The notes: generated by a model not told the origin, from the sequence alone. A DNA stretch of 64,000 nucleotides from Annona cherimola (GCA_030490835.1 CM059977.1:38647676-38711675), one strand, 5' to 3'; shown: positions 11,867 through 24,547, counted from the stretch's first letter. Translations and numbers: made by a program.

Positions 11867-12399
11867 GTGCGTTGGGTTAAAATCCTCAACCCATCAAACC
11901 TAACCCACTTTAAATCAGGCTGGGCTGAGCTGAGTTTAAAAACAGTTCAAAATAAAGTTGGGTTGGGTTAAATTCAACCCAACAAGCAACTCGAGTTTCC
12001 GGTACCTAAAGGTGCAATTTGGGCAAAGTACCCATCGGCCCAATTCTAATTTAAGTAGAATATAAATTATTACTCGTCCGCTTAAATAAGATACAGATAA
12101 GATAGATACGTTGGATATCCGGAGCCGACTCGCACAGGTAGTTATATAGGTAATTAATTATGTACATAACTATGTATATATAATAAATATTATATAGTAT
12201 GTATTATGCTTTAACATCTTATATGAATACATATTTTAACAAATTCAAATTTAAATGAATATTATACCTTGTGAAGTAGAAAATTTGTTCTCATTGACTT
12301 CTGAAAGACTCTTATAAATAAACTTGTGACTTGTGATTATAATATATTAATAGTTTTAATTAATGTGTTATGATGGTCTATACTTCATATTTTTATATA
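11867..12399. other. Intergenic DNA upstream of RPS19
   Basis: The first part repeats GGTTGGGTT/AACCCAAC-like and GGGTTAAA motifs. It resembles highly repeated plant sequence rich in CCCAA and GGGTT words. The rest is AT-rich with no ORF. No defined element ends were recognised. Confidence 0.45.
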
Positions 12400-12678
12400 G
12401 GGTGTGTTTGAGAATGGATAAAACTTTTTATAAAAAAATTTGGAGAGTGAAAGTTATCAAATGATGTAATATAATAGAGGTAATGATGAAAAGTAAATAG
12501 GATAAAATTAAAATAGATAATTTAGTTACGTAGATAGTTGTGTACAAATGATTGAAAAGTAGGATAATTGTATAGAAAAATATAAAAAACTGATTAAAAA
12601 TATGATAATTGTAGATGGTAAAAAGTTTTAGATTGGAAAGTTTTAACTTAATATTTCTACTCATTACCAAACACATCC
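12400..12678. mobile_element. PIF/Harbinger-like MITE, copy 2
   Basis: This 279-bp element has ends GGGTGTGTTTGAGAATGGAT and CATTACCAAACACATCC. It is flanked by a 3-bp ATA duplication (12397-12399 and 12679-12681). Its body is the reverse-complement arrangement of the copies at 5973 and 45271 (AAGTTATCAAATGATGTxATA and ACAAATGATTGAAAAGTAG blocks). It is non-coding and AT-rich, and shows more TIR decay than copy 3. Confidence 0.75.
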
Positions 12679-14172
12679 ATAATAATGTAAACAATAATAT
12701 ATGTACTTGTGATTTTAAAACTTAAATGAGTATTATCTTATATTATTTAAAATAACATAGAAATTTTTTATAAAAAATGTATTTGAGTATTAAAGGAACC
12801 GATTTTGAACCAAATCTGAAACCGACCCTATAAGTAATGGGTAGGGCAGGGTACACTAAAAACCAAACCGACAAATAGGCAGGTGTGACATCTCATTGCC
12901 TAGACATCCGTAATGACTAATCAATGAGTGTTATATAATTTAAGAAAAATTTGGCAGCATCTCCCCATAATATATAGGGGGGTGGTATGAAATACAAGAC
13001 CTATTATTTATAAATATCTCAATCTCATCCTATAATATCATATTCCATTCTACATTTATGCATATGTATTCTCACACCATGGAGGCATTCATATAATAAG
13101 TAAATCATAATAATTTATCATTTACAACAAGCAGTTCAAAAGATTATTACATATTTGTCAATGTGGATTGTAATCAAGTCTAAAATACCTAAGTACAATA
13201 TATTTTGTCGTAGTTGGACTTGATTAAGTGTTCATAGACATTAGCATAAAAAAGAAATATAAAGTCTAAAATAACTAGGAATACAAATGCTAATCTAATG
13301 GTCTTCAACATTGTGTCCTCCCCATACGTCATTTTGAAGCTCCTCACCTGACCTGTGATCAAAAAATAAAATAACAAATCTTGTTAGTCTAAATAGTCTC
13401 AATAAGTAGATAGAAGTTAGAACGATATAGAAATAAGTAAGACTTTGGATGCATATGTCATGACAAAGTTGTAGAAAGATAATTCTTGAATAACCATACA
13501 AGACACATGAGTCCAACAACCACACCCAAGAATATATGAATAAAGTCATACATAAATAGAAACATCATAACAATCCTCTCCTCATGTCGACCCAGGGCCA
13601 TGAACTACCTCTTTATGTCAACCAAGGGCCATGAATAAACCTTTACAACTATCTATCTTGAATAATATATCATCCATAACATAAAGGAACAAACACCATA
13701 CAAGACTCATATAACATCAAAAAAGTTAACAAGGTTTACTTTAAATTTAACATACTTACTATTACATAAGCTTTTAATCTAACACCTGATGGATACCAGA
13801 GGCAGGACCTATAGTTTCTCCTCTCGGTTTACCCCCTGAAGCAAAATCACATTCTAATGATATAAAACTACTAATGAGTCATCTATTTTATCAAAGTCAC
13901 ATAGCGACATCCATTTTTCCCTTAAACCCTACTAATAATAAGCTACAACGGACCCTAACTCCCCAAACACAAGATTGTTGAACACTATCTCTTCTCACCA
14001 ACTCTATTTCATATTTAAAACGAAATTTCATCACTAATTTGAGAAGAGACGACATCTACTTACCTTGATCACAATTCTCTCCCAAGAATAGTGACCTTAA
14101 ACTCGGATCTTTGAGATTTTGAGCTTCCTTAAGATGAATCGATAATCTATAAAGAAGCTTAGAAGAGCTTTT

Positions 14173-15963
14173 TGTTGGTCCCGAGTTGATGGCTAAACCC
14201 AAGAGGGGAGGGGTGAATTGGGTTCTTTAAAATTTCTTTGATAATTTCAAATATCTTAACCCCTTGAAAAAGTTAATCCCCTTTTTAAGCAAATGGAGAG
14301 CAAATAAGATAAAGCAGTAGAACACAAGATTTATAGTGGTTCGGGCAAACCTTCCCTACTCCACTCTTCCAAGCTCACACTCCGTTGTGACTTGGGTTCC
14401 ACTATGTATTCCACGAATACACTTAGAGTCACCGCTCTCTTCTAGATTCAAAGCTCTAGGGGGCATACACAACTAGAGCCACTTGCTCTCTTCTAGATTC
14501 AAAGCTCTAGGGGGCATATACAACTAGAGCCACTTGCTCTCTTCTAGATTCAAAGCTCTAGGGGGCATATACAACTAGAGCCACTTGCACAAGTAGGTGA
14601 TGAGTCTCACTCCAATCACACCCTACTTTGCATACACTTGATCTTAGCTACCCAAGCTAAATCAAGATTTATACAACCAAATAAAGAAATAAATAAAAAA
14701 ACTACACTTTACAGATTTGTGTAGGCAGTTTTGAGATCGAGGAAGAAATCGAAAGTAGCTTGAATGATGATTGTTGAAGCAACTTGCAGTTTGAAGCTCT
14801 TTCTTCCTCTGAAACACTCAAATATGGAGAAAAAGTATTTGAAAGTCTTTCTCGTACTTCTTTTCTCTCTTTGATCTTTAGAGTAGTGTCTCTTGTGTTT
14901 CTCACGTTCATTTGAATGTCCTTTTATAGATTGAGGAAAATATGAACGTTGTAGAAGTAGTTGGCGTGCAATAAATGAACTCCAACGGTCAAAAATTTGA
15001 CCGTTATACTCCAAGTCGAAGATGAAGTCGACTTGGCCTGCGACTTGGCTTCCAAGTCGTACATGGAGTCGACTTGGCCTGCGACTTGGGTTCTTCAGAA
15101 ACTCAAGTCTGAGACTTGGGTCGACTTGGCTTTCAGACTTCAACTCAAGTCGATCCTGAAGTCGACTTGGGTTGCGACTTGGCTTGGTCTATTGCAGAAA
15201 CGCCTTGATCTTCTTGAAATGTCTTGAGTCTCGCAAACCATTTGAAAGCTTTGAGTTCTTGCAAAATATGTGTATGTTCCTTGCTTTGCTTTGGACTCAC
15301 TTGGTCTTCATGACTTGAATTTTACTCCATTTGGAAGCTAGCTTGAAGATTTGCTTTGAGCTTGATAGACTTGATTTGAATGTAGAACATGATTCTTAAC
15401 TTTGATCTTAAGTCACTTTAAGAATAGTCTTTAAAGCTCATTTGTATGTGAGAAACTTCAAATGGATGTCTTGGATATGCTTGAATCTTCATCTTGGACT
15501 TCAAAACTTCTCAAGTCGAAGTTGGAGTCGACCTGGTTTGCGACTTCGCCCAAGTCGCACTTGGAGTCGACTTCGTCTGCGACTTCGCATCTTCGGGAGC
15601 CAGATTTCAACGCTGGACATTTTTGTGTACTTCGAAGTCGATGCTGGAGTCGACTTCGTATGCGACTTGACTACCCAAGTCGCATGTGGAGTCGACTTGA
15701 CTTGCGACTTCACTCGTCAGAATTTCATTTTCAACTTTGTCCAGTTTTGGCTTGTTTGAAGTCGTTAGTGGAGTCGACTTCACTATCGACTTCACTCCCA
15801 AGTCGAAGTTCAAGTCGACTCGAAGATCGACTTGACTTCTCTGCTTTCCTTAAACACTTGGCAAACATATTAGTCATATATATATATACTCAAACTAGTT
15901 CTTGTTAATCATCAAAACTCAATCATTGGCCAATTTGTTTTATTTTGAACATTGTTTCCAACA
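14173..15963 (-). repeat. Solo LTR of the Sirevirus family (minus orientation)
   Basis: This 1791-bp LTR begins TGTTGGAAACAATG and ends CTCGGGACCAACA when read on the minus strand. It is flanked by a perfect 5-bp duplication CTTTT (14168-14172 and 15964-15968) with no internal region, so it is a solo LTR left by recombination. It shares its ends, the GTCGAC-centred hairpin arrays (14995-15180, 15510-15840) and the CTAGAGC / CTAGAAG R-U5 block with the LTRs at 20967, 30105, 31487 and 57191. Minus-strand TATA-like sequence lies near 14925. ORFs here are artefacts of the repeats. Confidence 0.93.
14434..14587. repeat. 51-bp tandem repeat, three copies, inside the solo LTR
   Basis: Three nearly identical copies begin at 14434, 14485 and 14536. 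Each starts GCTCTCTTCTAGATTC and ends in ACAACTAGAGCCACTT. The block has two copies or fewer in the other LTRs of the family (for example 22340-22440), so this LTR has an expansion. Confidence 0.85.
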
Positions 15964-16122
15964 CTTTTGACGTGGTTTAGGGCTAAATCGACACGGGAAG
16001 AAGAGGAAAAGGAAAGAGGAAGAAACAATAGGAGAGAGGAGGAGAAGAGAGAAAGAGGGGCGCACGAATTAAACCCCTACAAACCTGTTCTCATTTTAAC
16101 TAAGCCCTTGTTGAAACAGGTC

Positions 16123-16173
16123 AGGCCCAAGCATGGGCCAGGCCCAAGCATGGGCCAGGCCCAAGCATGGGCC
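16123..16173. repeat. 17-bp minisatellite, three copies
   Basis: The unit AGGCCCAAGCATGGGCC is repeated three times head to tail. Each unit is partly palindromic (GGCCCA...TGGGCC), so the array can fold or duplicate easily. It also creates several TGGGCC (site II-like) words. Confidence 0.85.
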
Positions 16174-16335
16174 GAGCCCAAACATAATTTGTAATTTGCT
16201 TTTTCTACCTACTTTGCAAGGTGAAAGATAGTCAAAATGCCTCAAACAGCGCATCAATTATATACATCTAAATCAAATACCTAATAATTATATCATAAAA
16301 AAGTGGTGCCACTACAGAAACATGTCAATGTCACA

Positions 16336-19300
16336 ACTCGTACTTGTGTTTAATATCCTCATGAGCGTGTCTCATACAACCTAACATGTCAAAACATCAT
16401 TTATTCTTAACAGCATATTTATAAATGATCTCATAGTTAGGAATGAATTATAATAATAATAATAATGAAATATCTGATTATAAATAAGGTATGGGTAGGG
16501 TAAACCACTAGACAAACCAAACCGACCTGAGTTGCTCCTCTACTAGCCATTGTGCATAAAGTTGGGAACAACCCAACCCAATTAACGAACCTAAAATATG
16601 ATGGGTACATGAGTGGCTAGATTGTACAAAGAAAGAGAGGTAGAAGAGAAAAAACTTATCAGCAGCAGCAGGTGGTAGTAGGAAAACATAAAAGTAAGCA
16701 ATGACAATGTCGCAAAAGGGAAAACCAGAGAGACGGATGGAGGAAATTGAACTAAGAAATTAATTTATGATTCATAGTAATATTTATATATTTTATCTTA
16801 ATGAGTTAGATAAGTTAAATGAGTTATTAATTGGGTTGGCAGGTTATAAAATTTTAATCCTAATCCATTTATTTATTCAAATAATTGAATAGATTGATGA
16901 TCATAAACCATTTATCTAAAAATTCTATCCCAAATTCATTTATAAATAGATTGAACTAGTGGGCTAGGGGCTAACCATGATCATTACTAACCTTAACAAT
17001 ATAGCATGTGTTGCAAGCTAAGAAATATTATTATTTATTGTCAACCAAATTTTCATTGCAGATTGTTGAAATCTAGTTGTGCAATTGTTTGGTTGCAAAA
17101 CTCCCTTGCACTATCGACTTCCATAATAATACTATGGAAAACTTCATAGTACATAATTTATTTAACACTGATATCCATTGTCTTATATCATTTTTGTAAA
17201 TACTATTTAAATCTCTAGATTTTGAATTTAAATATGGCAGAGAAATATGTTGAATAATTCAAAATTATGATTCGACTAATCTAAATTCTGTTATTTGATA
17301 AAAAAAATTAAAATGTTAATTATTCACAGCAAAAATTACATGAAATTGTAAAAATTGATGTTCATGACTTTCAAAAAAAATCTCTTATCTAAAATAATTT
17401 TAATTGTAGATTTAGGATTAAACTTTTTATTTGATTCAAATATTCAAATTAAACTAAAATAAAAAGATTCATAATAATATGATATTTATTATTCATTAAT
17501 TTTTATCATATATAATTTATTTTAAATCCAACCAAATTTTCATTGCAAATTGTTGAAATCTAGTTGCGCAACTATTTGGTTGCAAAACTTCACTGCACCA
17601 TCGACTTCCATAATAATATGATGGAAAACTTTATAGTACATAATTTATTTTAACATTGTTATCCATTTTCTCATACCATTTTTGTAAATATTATTTAAAT
17701 TTCTAGATTTTGAATGTAAATATGGTAGGGAAATACGTTGAATAATTTAAAATTATGATTAGAATAATCTAAATTCTTTTATTTGATAAAAAATTAAAAT
17801 GGTAATTATTCACAGTAAAAATTTAATGAAATTGTAAAAATAAATATTCATGAGTTTGAAAAAAATCTCGCATTTAAAATAATTTTAATTGTAGATTTAG
17901 GATTAAACTTTTTATTTGATTCAAATATTCAAATTAAACTAAAATAAAAGATTCATAATAATATGATGTTTATTATTCATGAATTTTTCTCATATATAAT
18001 TTATTTTAAATAACTTTTATTTTGAAATCATTACCATCTTTACCATTTTATCAATTCGAGTTCTCAAACCTAAGTTGTGTCATAGAGAATAATATTATGA
18101 AGATACTTTTTTAAAAAAAATTTACTCATTAAAAAATTTTTACTCATTTGTGGGACTTACTTAGATGTGTCCGCACAATTTTTTTCAAAATTTCTATACA
18201 TAGTCATATCTATTTTTTATTTTTCAAAGTGAAAAAGATTTAAATTTTTTCATCCAAGTGGATTCCAAAATGAGTAAAAATTTTTTTTAAAAAAAAACAC
18301 ATGTGAGACCAGCTTGATTTTCACATGACTGCCCCCAATATGATTAATGCCCAATATTATTCCCCTTTATTGATATTTATTTTATGAGTTATGCATACTT
18401 ATCAACAATGGAATAAAACATTATAATTAAAAATATAATAAAATTGAATTTTTAAATTCAATTAAATTATCAATATTGTATGTCTTATTTATCATTTTTA
18501 TTTTTATTATTTAATCTGATAACAATCCATTTTACCAACTCACAACTTGATTTTACCTAGTTTAAACTTTCTTTTTTCAATCCAATAATTGCGAAAATAG
18601 ATTTAAAAAAATAACGTTACTCTTAGCATCAATTTTCAAAATCAATTTTTAAATATTTTTATTTTTAATATGTGCAACTAATCATAAAAGAAAGAAATTT
18701 TTCCAAAAGATTTTGAAAATTAGTTACAACAATAAATTTATTTTTAATCACTACAAGAAAAGTTTTTAGGAACTATAATTATGGAAAAATTTTATTATAT
18801 ATAACAAAATATCTATTGGATATAATAATATATAATTAATTGTTATATAATTAATCATTTTATTTACATCTAAGACTTTTCTACAATCAAAGATGAAGTT
18901 TTTTATTTATTTTCCAAATCATATGTGTTATGATGTAATTCTATTTATAAAATATTTTAACGAGTATGTTAGATTTCAAGGAGTATATTTACAATTAAAT
19001 TTTTCTAAAATTTTAGAATCTGCAATGAATAATCTCCTTGCTAAAAGCTAGTTTGGAATTGAAACACATCGATCCAAAAAAGTGATCATAAACCGTATAT
19101 TTAATATAAATTTTCAAGATCAATCACACATTTATGGCGTAATCAATTATTACAATTAATAATTTTTTTAAAAAATCAAAATCTACTTCCATTAGTCATG
19201 TTCTCATTATTAAATCAAGGCAAAAAAAATACAAGTTCATTATTCTCAATATATGCATTTGAATAAATAAATAAAAATTAAATATTCTTGAAAATTTTAG

Positions 19301-20639
19301 GGCAACCCAACCTCTAATGTCTCACTTGATTTATTAAATCTATAGAAATAATAAGTTAGTCCCAACAAGACTAGAAAGTAAAAAAATTATTTGAAAATGA
19401 ATAACAACTTAATTTAAAATTTAATTAAATGATAAAATAATAATTTAATTTAATAGTTTTAAAAGAATCAAGCCTTAAATGCAAAATGAAACCCTTCCAT
19501 TGAGTCTATAAATATTAAAAACATAAAAAAATTGACTATTTGATCATATCAGTCAAAGCTAAAGTAGTCAATCCTCAACAAAATAGAATAGTCCTCTGCT
19601 GTAAAATTTCCCAAAAATGGATCTATTCCTAAAAATCCAAAATACCAAAAATGTCACGAATTTAAAAGAAAAAATCCACTAAGTATAGCTGCCAACGCAC
19701 ACCCTTTCCCACATTTATGCATATATTATAATATTTAATCCAAAGTACCGAACATGTATCTGGATGAGTCCTTTTCATGCATACACTATATGCAACCAAG
19801 CAAGGTTGCAAAAAATGAATTCCCATCATGAGTACAAGTCTTGGACGTTAGAAATACCACTTCATCTTCGGTCTTTTTTTATTGAATTGATCGCTTCTAA
19901 CAAATGTGTGGTTTTATGATATCACAAAATCAAAGACTAATATAATGCATATTTTACAAGATTGTTAGTCCATAAAAAACATTCAAAATCGACATTATAT
20001 ATACATATCTCAAATCATTTAACTTGTAAAATAAGATAGATAAGAAAAACACAACAATAATATCAACAAATGTGTTCTAAGCATTAACTTAGGCATTTTT
20101 TCTGTAAGATTTTGTATCTTAAAAAACTTACGATTTTAAAATTAAATCATACCAAACATATTAAATTCCTCACCTAAAAACCATAACATTTGATATAAAT
20201 GCTTTAAATAATTAACTAGAATAGTCTAATTAAATGTAAAAATACTTTCAATAAAAATACATATTCATTGAACTAAAATTGACTTCTAAATAAAATCTCA
20301 TAAGTTTATTAAGCTTGAATTCTAATTTAACCAGATGAGAGTCTTTATCTTATCATACTAGTGGGGCCCAAATGCTTGGGGAGGCAATAGTGCAAAAATT
20401 GTTATTTTTATTATTTTCTTACGATACTCCCACTTGAATCCTAGACCTCTAAGAACTCTGGATTTCCTATATATGATGCGAACTAAGTGCTTATTGTTAA
20501 GAACACTATTATCACTTGTAATTAAAATAATTGAAACACATTAAAGTTAATACTATGCGAAAGATAGCTTAAAATAATGGTGAGGCAAGTCAAATTCATA
20601 GAGAAGCGATAAAATTTTGAATTGTTTGAGATTTACTTG
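16336..20639. other. AT-rich intergenic DNA, no gene recognised
   Basis: This is long AT-rich sequence without credible ORFs. It contains the 487-bp tandem duplication at about 17035-18010 and an ATA/ATT repeat near 16450. The words GGGTAGGGT and AAACCAAACCGAC near 16490-16530 resemble 12838-12872 on the other side of the possible LTR. Confidence 0.55.
17035..18010. repeat. Tandem duplication, about 487 bp x 2
   Basis: Unit 1 starts near 17035 and unit 2 near 17522. Matching landmarks include CAACCAAATTTTCATTGCA (17042 and 17529), CCATAATAATA/ATGATGGAAAACTT, and GTAGATTTAGGATTAAAC near each unit's end. The units differ by scattered substitutions and small indels, so the duplication is not recent. 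It is non-coding, and no transposon ends are seen. Confidence 0.85.
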
Positions 20640-20892
20640 CAATAAGAGAGAAAGAAAAGAAAGAAGCTAGACAGAGAAGAATGAGAGAAAGGAGAAAAAA
20701 TTAGAGAGAGAGAGAGAAAGAGAAAACAGAGATAGAAGAGAGATAAACAAAGAAATAAGAAAAAAGAAAGAGGAAAGAGAAATGAGAGAGATAGGGAGAG
20801 ATGAGAGGAGGTAGAGAGAGAGAAAAGAAAGAGAAGAGGAGGAAGAGAGAAAAAGAAGAAGTTAGATAAGAGAAGTTAGAAAGAGAAAGAAA
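20640..20892. repeat. Purine-rich GA/GAAA low-complexity tract
   Basis: About 250 bases are almost all A and G on the plus strand, with (GA)n and GAAAG/GAGGA words. Such homopurine tracts can form triplexes and often arise by slippage. The minus-strand ORF through it is just a Ser/Leu/Phe-rich low-complexity translation. Confidence 0.8.
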
Positions 20893-20966
20893 TTGCAATT
20901 AATTAATAACTTAATTAAATTTACTCTAAGGAAGCATTAAAGACTATAAAACTTAATCGATAAAAG

Positions 20967-22690
20967 TGTTGGAAAAAATGTTCAAAATAAAACAAAATTG
21001 ACCAAAGCATGAGTTTTGATGATTAACAAAGTTAAATTTGAGTATAAAGTAAATACTAATGATTTTGTTGAATATTTTAAGGAATGAAATAGCCAAGTTG
21101 ATTTCCAAGTCGACTTGGACTTCGACTTAGGGTGAAGTCGATCCCAAAGTCGACTCCATCTTTGACTCCAAATTGAACCCCACGACCAATTTTGAAAATA
21201 GAAGAAGAGCAGGTGAAGTCGCAGGCCAAGTCGACTCCACTTGCGACTTGTGAAGCCAAGTCGCAAACGAAGTCGACTCCAGCATCGACTTCAGATGGCA
21301 AAATCACTCCAGAGTTGAATCTGGGGCCGAAAAGTACCGAAGTCGCAGACGAAGTCGACTCCAGTTGCGACTTGGGTGAAGTCGCAGACGAAGTCGACCC
21401 CAAGTTCGACTTGAGGTTTTCAAAGTTCAAAGATGCAGATTCAAGCTCATTCCAAGAATCAACTTGAGCTTTCTCAAATCCAAACCAAGGGTACAAGCTC
21501 ATTATCAACTTAAGTCTCTCAAGTCCAAGGCAAAGCTCCAAGCATATTTCAAGATGAAGAAATTCAAGATATGAAGATTAATATCAAAAGAAAGCAAGGT
21601 GCATGAATCAAAGGCAAAATCAACCATACAAGTTTTCAAGCTTCACAAGGTCTACAAAATATTATTGAAGGAAAGAAGACAAGCAAGCTAAAAGGAATCT
21701 AACAAAGGTCAAACTATTTTCGGCACGAGAACGAGTCAAGTCGCGACCCAAGTCGACTCCAAGATCGACTTGACGTCAAGTCTGAAACCAAGTCGACCCA
21801 GACTCAGACTTGGAAGAATGCGGAACTGAAGTCGCAGACGAAGTCGACTCCAGTTGCGACTTGGGAAGCCAAGTCACAGACGAAGTCGACTCCACCTGCG
21901 ACTTGGGGAAGCAACGTTCGAATTTTTGAACGTTGGAACATTTATTGCGCGCCAACCACTTCTATAACGTTCAAATCTTTTCCATTCTATAAATAGACAC
22001 TCAAGCAAACGAGAAAAATATACTACATTGTCCAAAGAGAGAAAAGAAGTGCAAACAAGAGCTCCCATTTGCTTTTCTCCAAATTTGAGTGATCTATACA
22101 CTTTCAAAGGAAGAACGAGCTTCAAGTTGCAAGTAGCGTCAACGATATACAACCGGTTGCTTCTACAAACTCTTCCTCAAGCTGAATCTTGCCTACACAA
22201 CTCAGTAAAGTGTAGATCTTCCTTATTTTCATTATTCATTGTTATTGGTCTTGGGTTGAGTTTGTTGTAACAAACCAAGACGTTGCAAGTAAAGTTGTGA
22301 TTGGAGTTGAACTCATCATCTACTTGTATCAAGTGTATAAGCCCCCTAGAGCTAGAATCTAGAAGAAAGCATAGACCCTGATTGTGTATGCCCCCTAGAG
22401 CTAGAATCTAGAAGAGAGCGGAGACTCTAAGTGTATTCGCGGAATACATAGTGGAACCCAAGTGAGAACAGTGTGTGAGCTTAGAAGAGTGGAGTAGGGA
22501 GAGGTTGCGCGAACCACTATAAATCTTGCCTACTGTTTACCTTATTGCTTTCATTATTTCATTGCTCTCTATTTATTTCAATCAAGGGGATTAAGCTTTC
22601 AAGGGATTAAGTTTTAATTTACCGAAGAATTTTATAAGAACCCAATTCACCCTTCCCCTCTTGGGTTTTGCCATTAATTCGGGACCAACA
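20967..22690 (+). repeat. 5' LTR of Sirevirus copy 1
   Basis: This 1724-bp LTR has ends TGTTGGAAAAAATG and CTCGGGACCAACA... wait-free ends TGTTGG/CCAACA, giving the inverted terminal hexamer of the family. It carries two clusters of GTCGAC-centred inverted motifs (about 21100-21410 and 21735-21905), a TATA box at 21988, and the CTAGAGCTAGAATCTAGAAG block (22345 and 22400) near the 3' end. The first base of the internal region is 22691. Confidence 0.95.
21988..21995 (+). promoter_or_regulatory. TATA box of the Sirevirus 5' LTR
   Basis: TATAAATA sits about 85 bp downstream of the second palindrome cluster and about 700 bp before the LTR end. It is conserved at the same place in the 3' LTR (near 31126). 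It is the likely core promoter; the start site would be some 30 bp downstream (inference). Confidence 0.7.
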
Positions 22691-22692
22691 AG

Positions 22693-22707
22693 TGGTATCA
22701 GAGCGGG
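22693..22707 (+). other. Primer-binding site (initiator-Met tRNA type)
   Basis: TGGTATCAGAGCGGG begins two bases after the 5' LTR end and is complementary to the 3' end of plant initiator-methionine tRNA. It is the usual minus-strand priming site of plant Ty1/copia elements. Confidence 0.93.
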
Positions 22708-22738
22708 TCTTTGAGCTTACCAAAGAGATCTTATTGAC

Positions 22739-24547
22739 ATGGCATCCCAATCTACTTCCGTTCCCGCATTTGCCGAAGGCCAATCCTTTACTAGGCCACC
22801 ATTGTTTGATGGGAACAATTTTGGATATTGGAAGCTAAGAATGAAACAACTCATCATGGCTACCGATATGGACTCTTGGATTGCGATTCAAGATGGTGTG
22901 ACCTTTCCCATTGATGAAAAAGCTTCCAAATGGACTAATGATGAAGTAAGAATCGTAAAGAGCAATGCCAAAGCTATGAATTCACTGTTTTGTGCTCTCA
23001 TGACATCTGAATATGATAGAGTATCCTCTTGTCTAACTGCCAAAGAGATATGGGATACATTAACCTCCATCTATGAAGGAACTTCTCAAGTCCAAGGGAC
23101 GAGAAGAAACATTTTGATTGGAGAATTAGAAAATTTTAGAATGTTAGAAACAGAAAATATTTCTGAAATATTTGCTAGATTCTCGAAAATCACTAATGCT
23201 TTGAAAGGTCTTGGAAATGCTATATCAGAATCTGAACAGGTTATGAAGATTCTAAGGGCTCTACCGGAATCTTGGACTCCAAAGATTACTGCGATAGAAG
23301 AAGCCAAGGACCTTAACACATTGAAGCTAGAGAACCTAATTAGCTCTTTGATGTCACATGAGCTAATTAAGAAAAGAAATGAAGATCATCACAAAGGCAA
23401 AAGAGCAATTGCCTTGAAAGCCGCACAAGACTTGGACGACACCTCATCTTCACAAAATGACGATGAAATTGCTCTACTCACAAAATGATTCAGAAAATTT
23501 GTGAGGAAAGGCAGAAATTTTAAAGAAAGAAACTCCAAAGATAAAAAGAAAGAAATAACAAAATGCTATCGATGTGGCGGTTCGGGACACATGCAAGCCC
23601 AATGTCCAACGCCCGAAGAAAACAAGGCAAAGGAACGAAGAAAAGATCAAGGCGACAACAAAAGATTTCAAAGAAACAAAGGAAGAGGCATGTACGTAAA
23701 TGAAGAAGAATCTACAATGAATAGCTCCTCAAGTGAAGAATGCGAAGCAGATTGTGCAAGAATCTGTTGCATAGCAAACACCGACATATGCTTTGCAGCA
23801 ATGGAAACCTTGGAGGATCAAGCCACTTCAACGGACTGCACGAGTAGTCAAGAGGTAACCTCCAAACAGAAATCCTTTTCAAATTTCTCTACAAATGAAT
23901 GTCTTAAATGTGCTGAATTAGAGGAACTTCAACAAGCTTATGATTCACTATATGAATAAATAAAGAAATTAAGAAATAAGTTTATAATTAAGAAAAGACA
24001 ATGTGATGCAGTAATAATTGTAAATGGTAAACTTGCTAAAAAATTAGACAAGTTAAAAGATGAAAAGAATACCTTAGAAAATGAATTAGAAAAACTTAAA
24101 AACGAGAATAAATCATTAAATGAATCTCTTGCCAAGTTCTTTAATCCAGGAGAAAATGTAAAAATGTTCTTGAAAATGACAACTCAAACTTGCCAGAAAG
24201 GACTTGGGTACAATGCACTTGAACAAACTGAAACTAACGCTCCAAGAAATAATATCAAAACTAATTTTACTAAACCAAAGATAAATCGAACAGTTTGGAC
24301 CAAAAGACCAACCAATGAACAAATTACCAAATGACTCCCTATTTCTAGACTTCCGGGAGCTTGTAACTTTTGCAACAAGCTTGGACATAAGATTTATCAG
24401 TGTAAACTTAGAAAACTGCAAAACCTAGGTGCTAAATTGGTTTGGATGCCAAAATGCATTGGTTTTATGGGATCAAAGATGGATCAACTCAAACTTCAAA
24501 GGTTAACTAACCCAAACGGACCCATAAAATGGGTACCAAAAGGATGA
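22739..24547 (+). pseudogene. Sirevirus gag, copy 1 (in-frame stops)
   Basis: Gag forms the virus-like particle and binds the RNA genome. The ATG at 22739 opens a frame with the copia gag signature RPPLFDGNNFGYWKLRM (about residues 19-35) and the retrotransposon gag domain (about residues 60-200). A first CCHC zinc knuckle (CYRCGGSGHMQAQC) is at 23564-23605, followed by an acidic Ser-rich part and a Lys/Glu coiled-coil-like stretch (24000-24130). A second CCHC knuckle (CNFCNKLGHKIYQC) is at 24362-24403. The frame is interrupted by stops at 23486, 23957, 24332 and 24545. An extended gag with two knuckles fits Sireviruses. Pol follows in another frame. Confidence 0.9.

Larger units (their letters stand above)
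12884..16335. repeat. Possible long LTR, interrupted by the solo LTR at 14173
   Basis: The left end TGTGACATCTCATTGCC and right end ACATGTCAATGTCACA match the TG...CA ends of many plant Ty3/gypsy LTRs whose termini read TGTGACAT...ATGTCACA. Without the nested solo LTR and its target duplication the length is about 1.65 kb. No 5-bp duplication was found (GCAGG versus ACTCG), and no coding sequence is present. The call is therefore tentative: it may be an old solo LTR or two chance matches. Near its right end lies a short GGCCCAAGCATGGGCC minisatellite. Confidence 0.4.

Noticed and set aside
15442..15908. Overlapping plus-strand ORFs of 105-148 residues
   Set aside because: They translate the same hairpin array inside the solo LTR, in several frames at once, as expected of a repeat.
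21077..21541. 154-residue minus-strand ORF (and a twin at 30215-30679) looking like a conserved protein
   Set aside because: It lies in both LTRs because these are copies. Its Ser/Asp/Val pattern comes from the GTCGAC arrays, and no known domain is visible.
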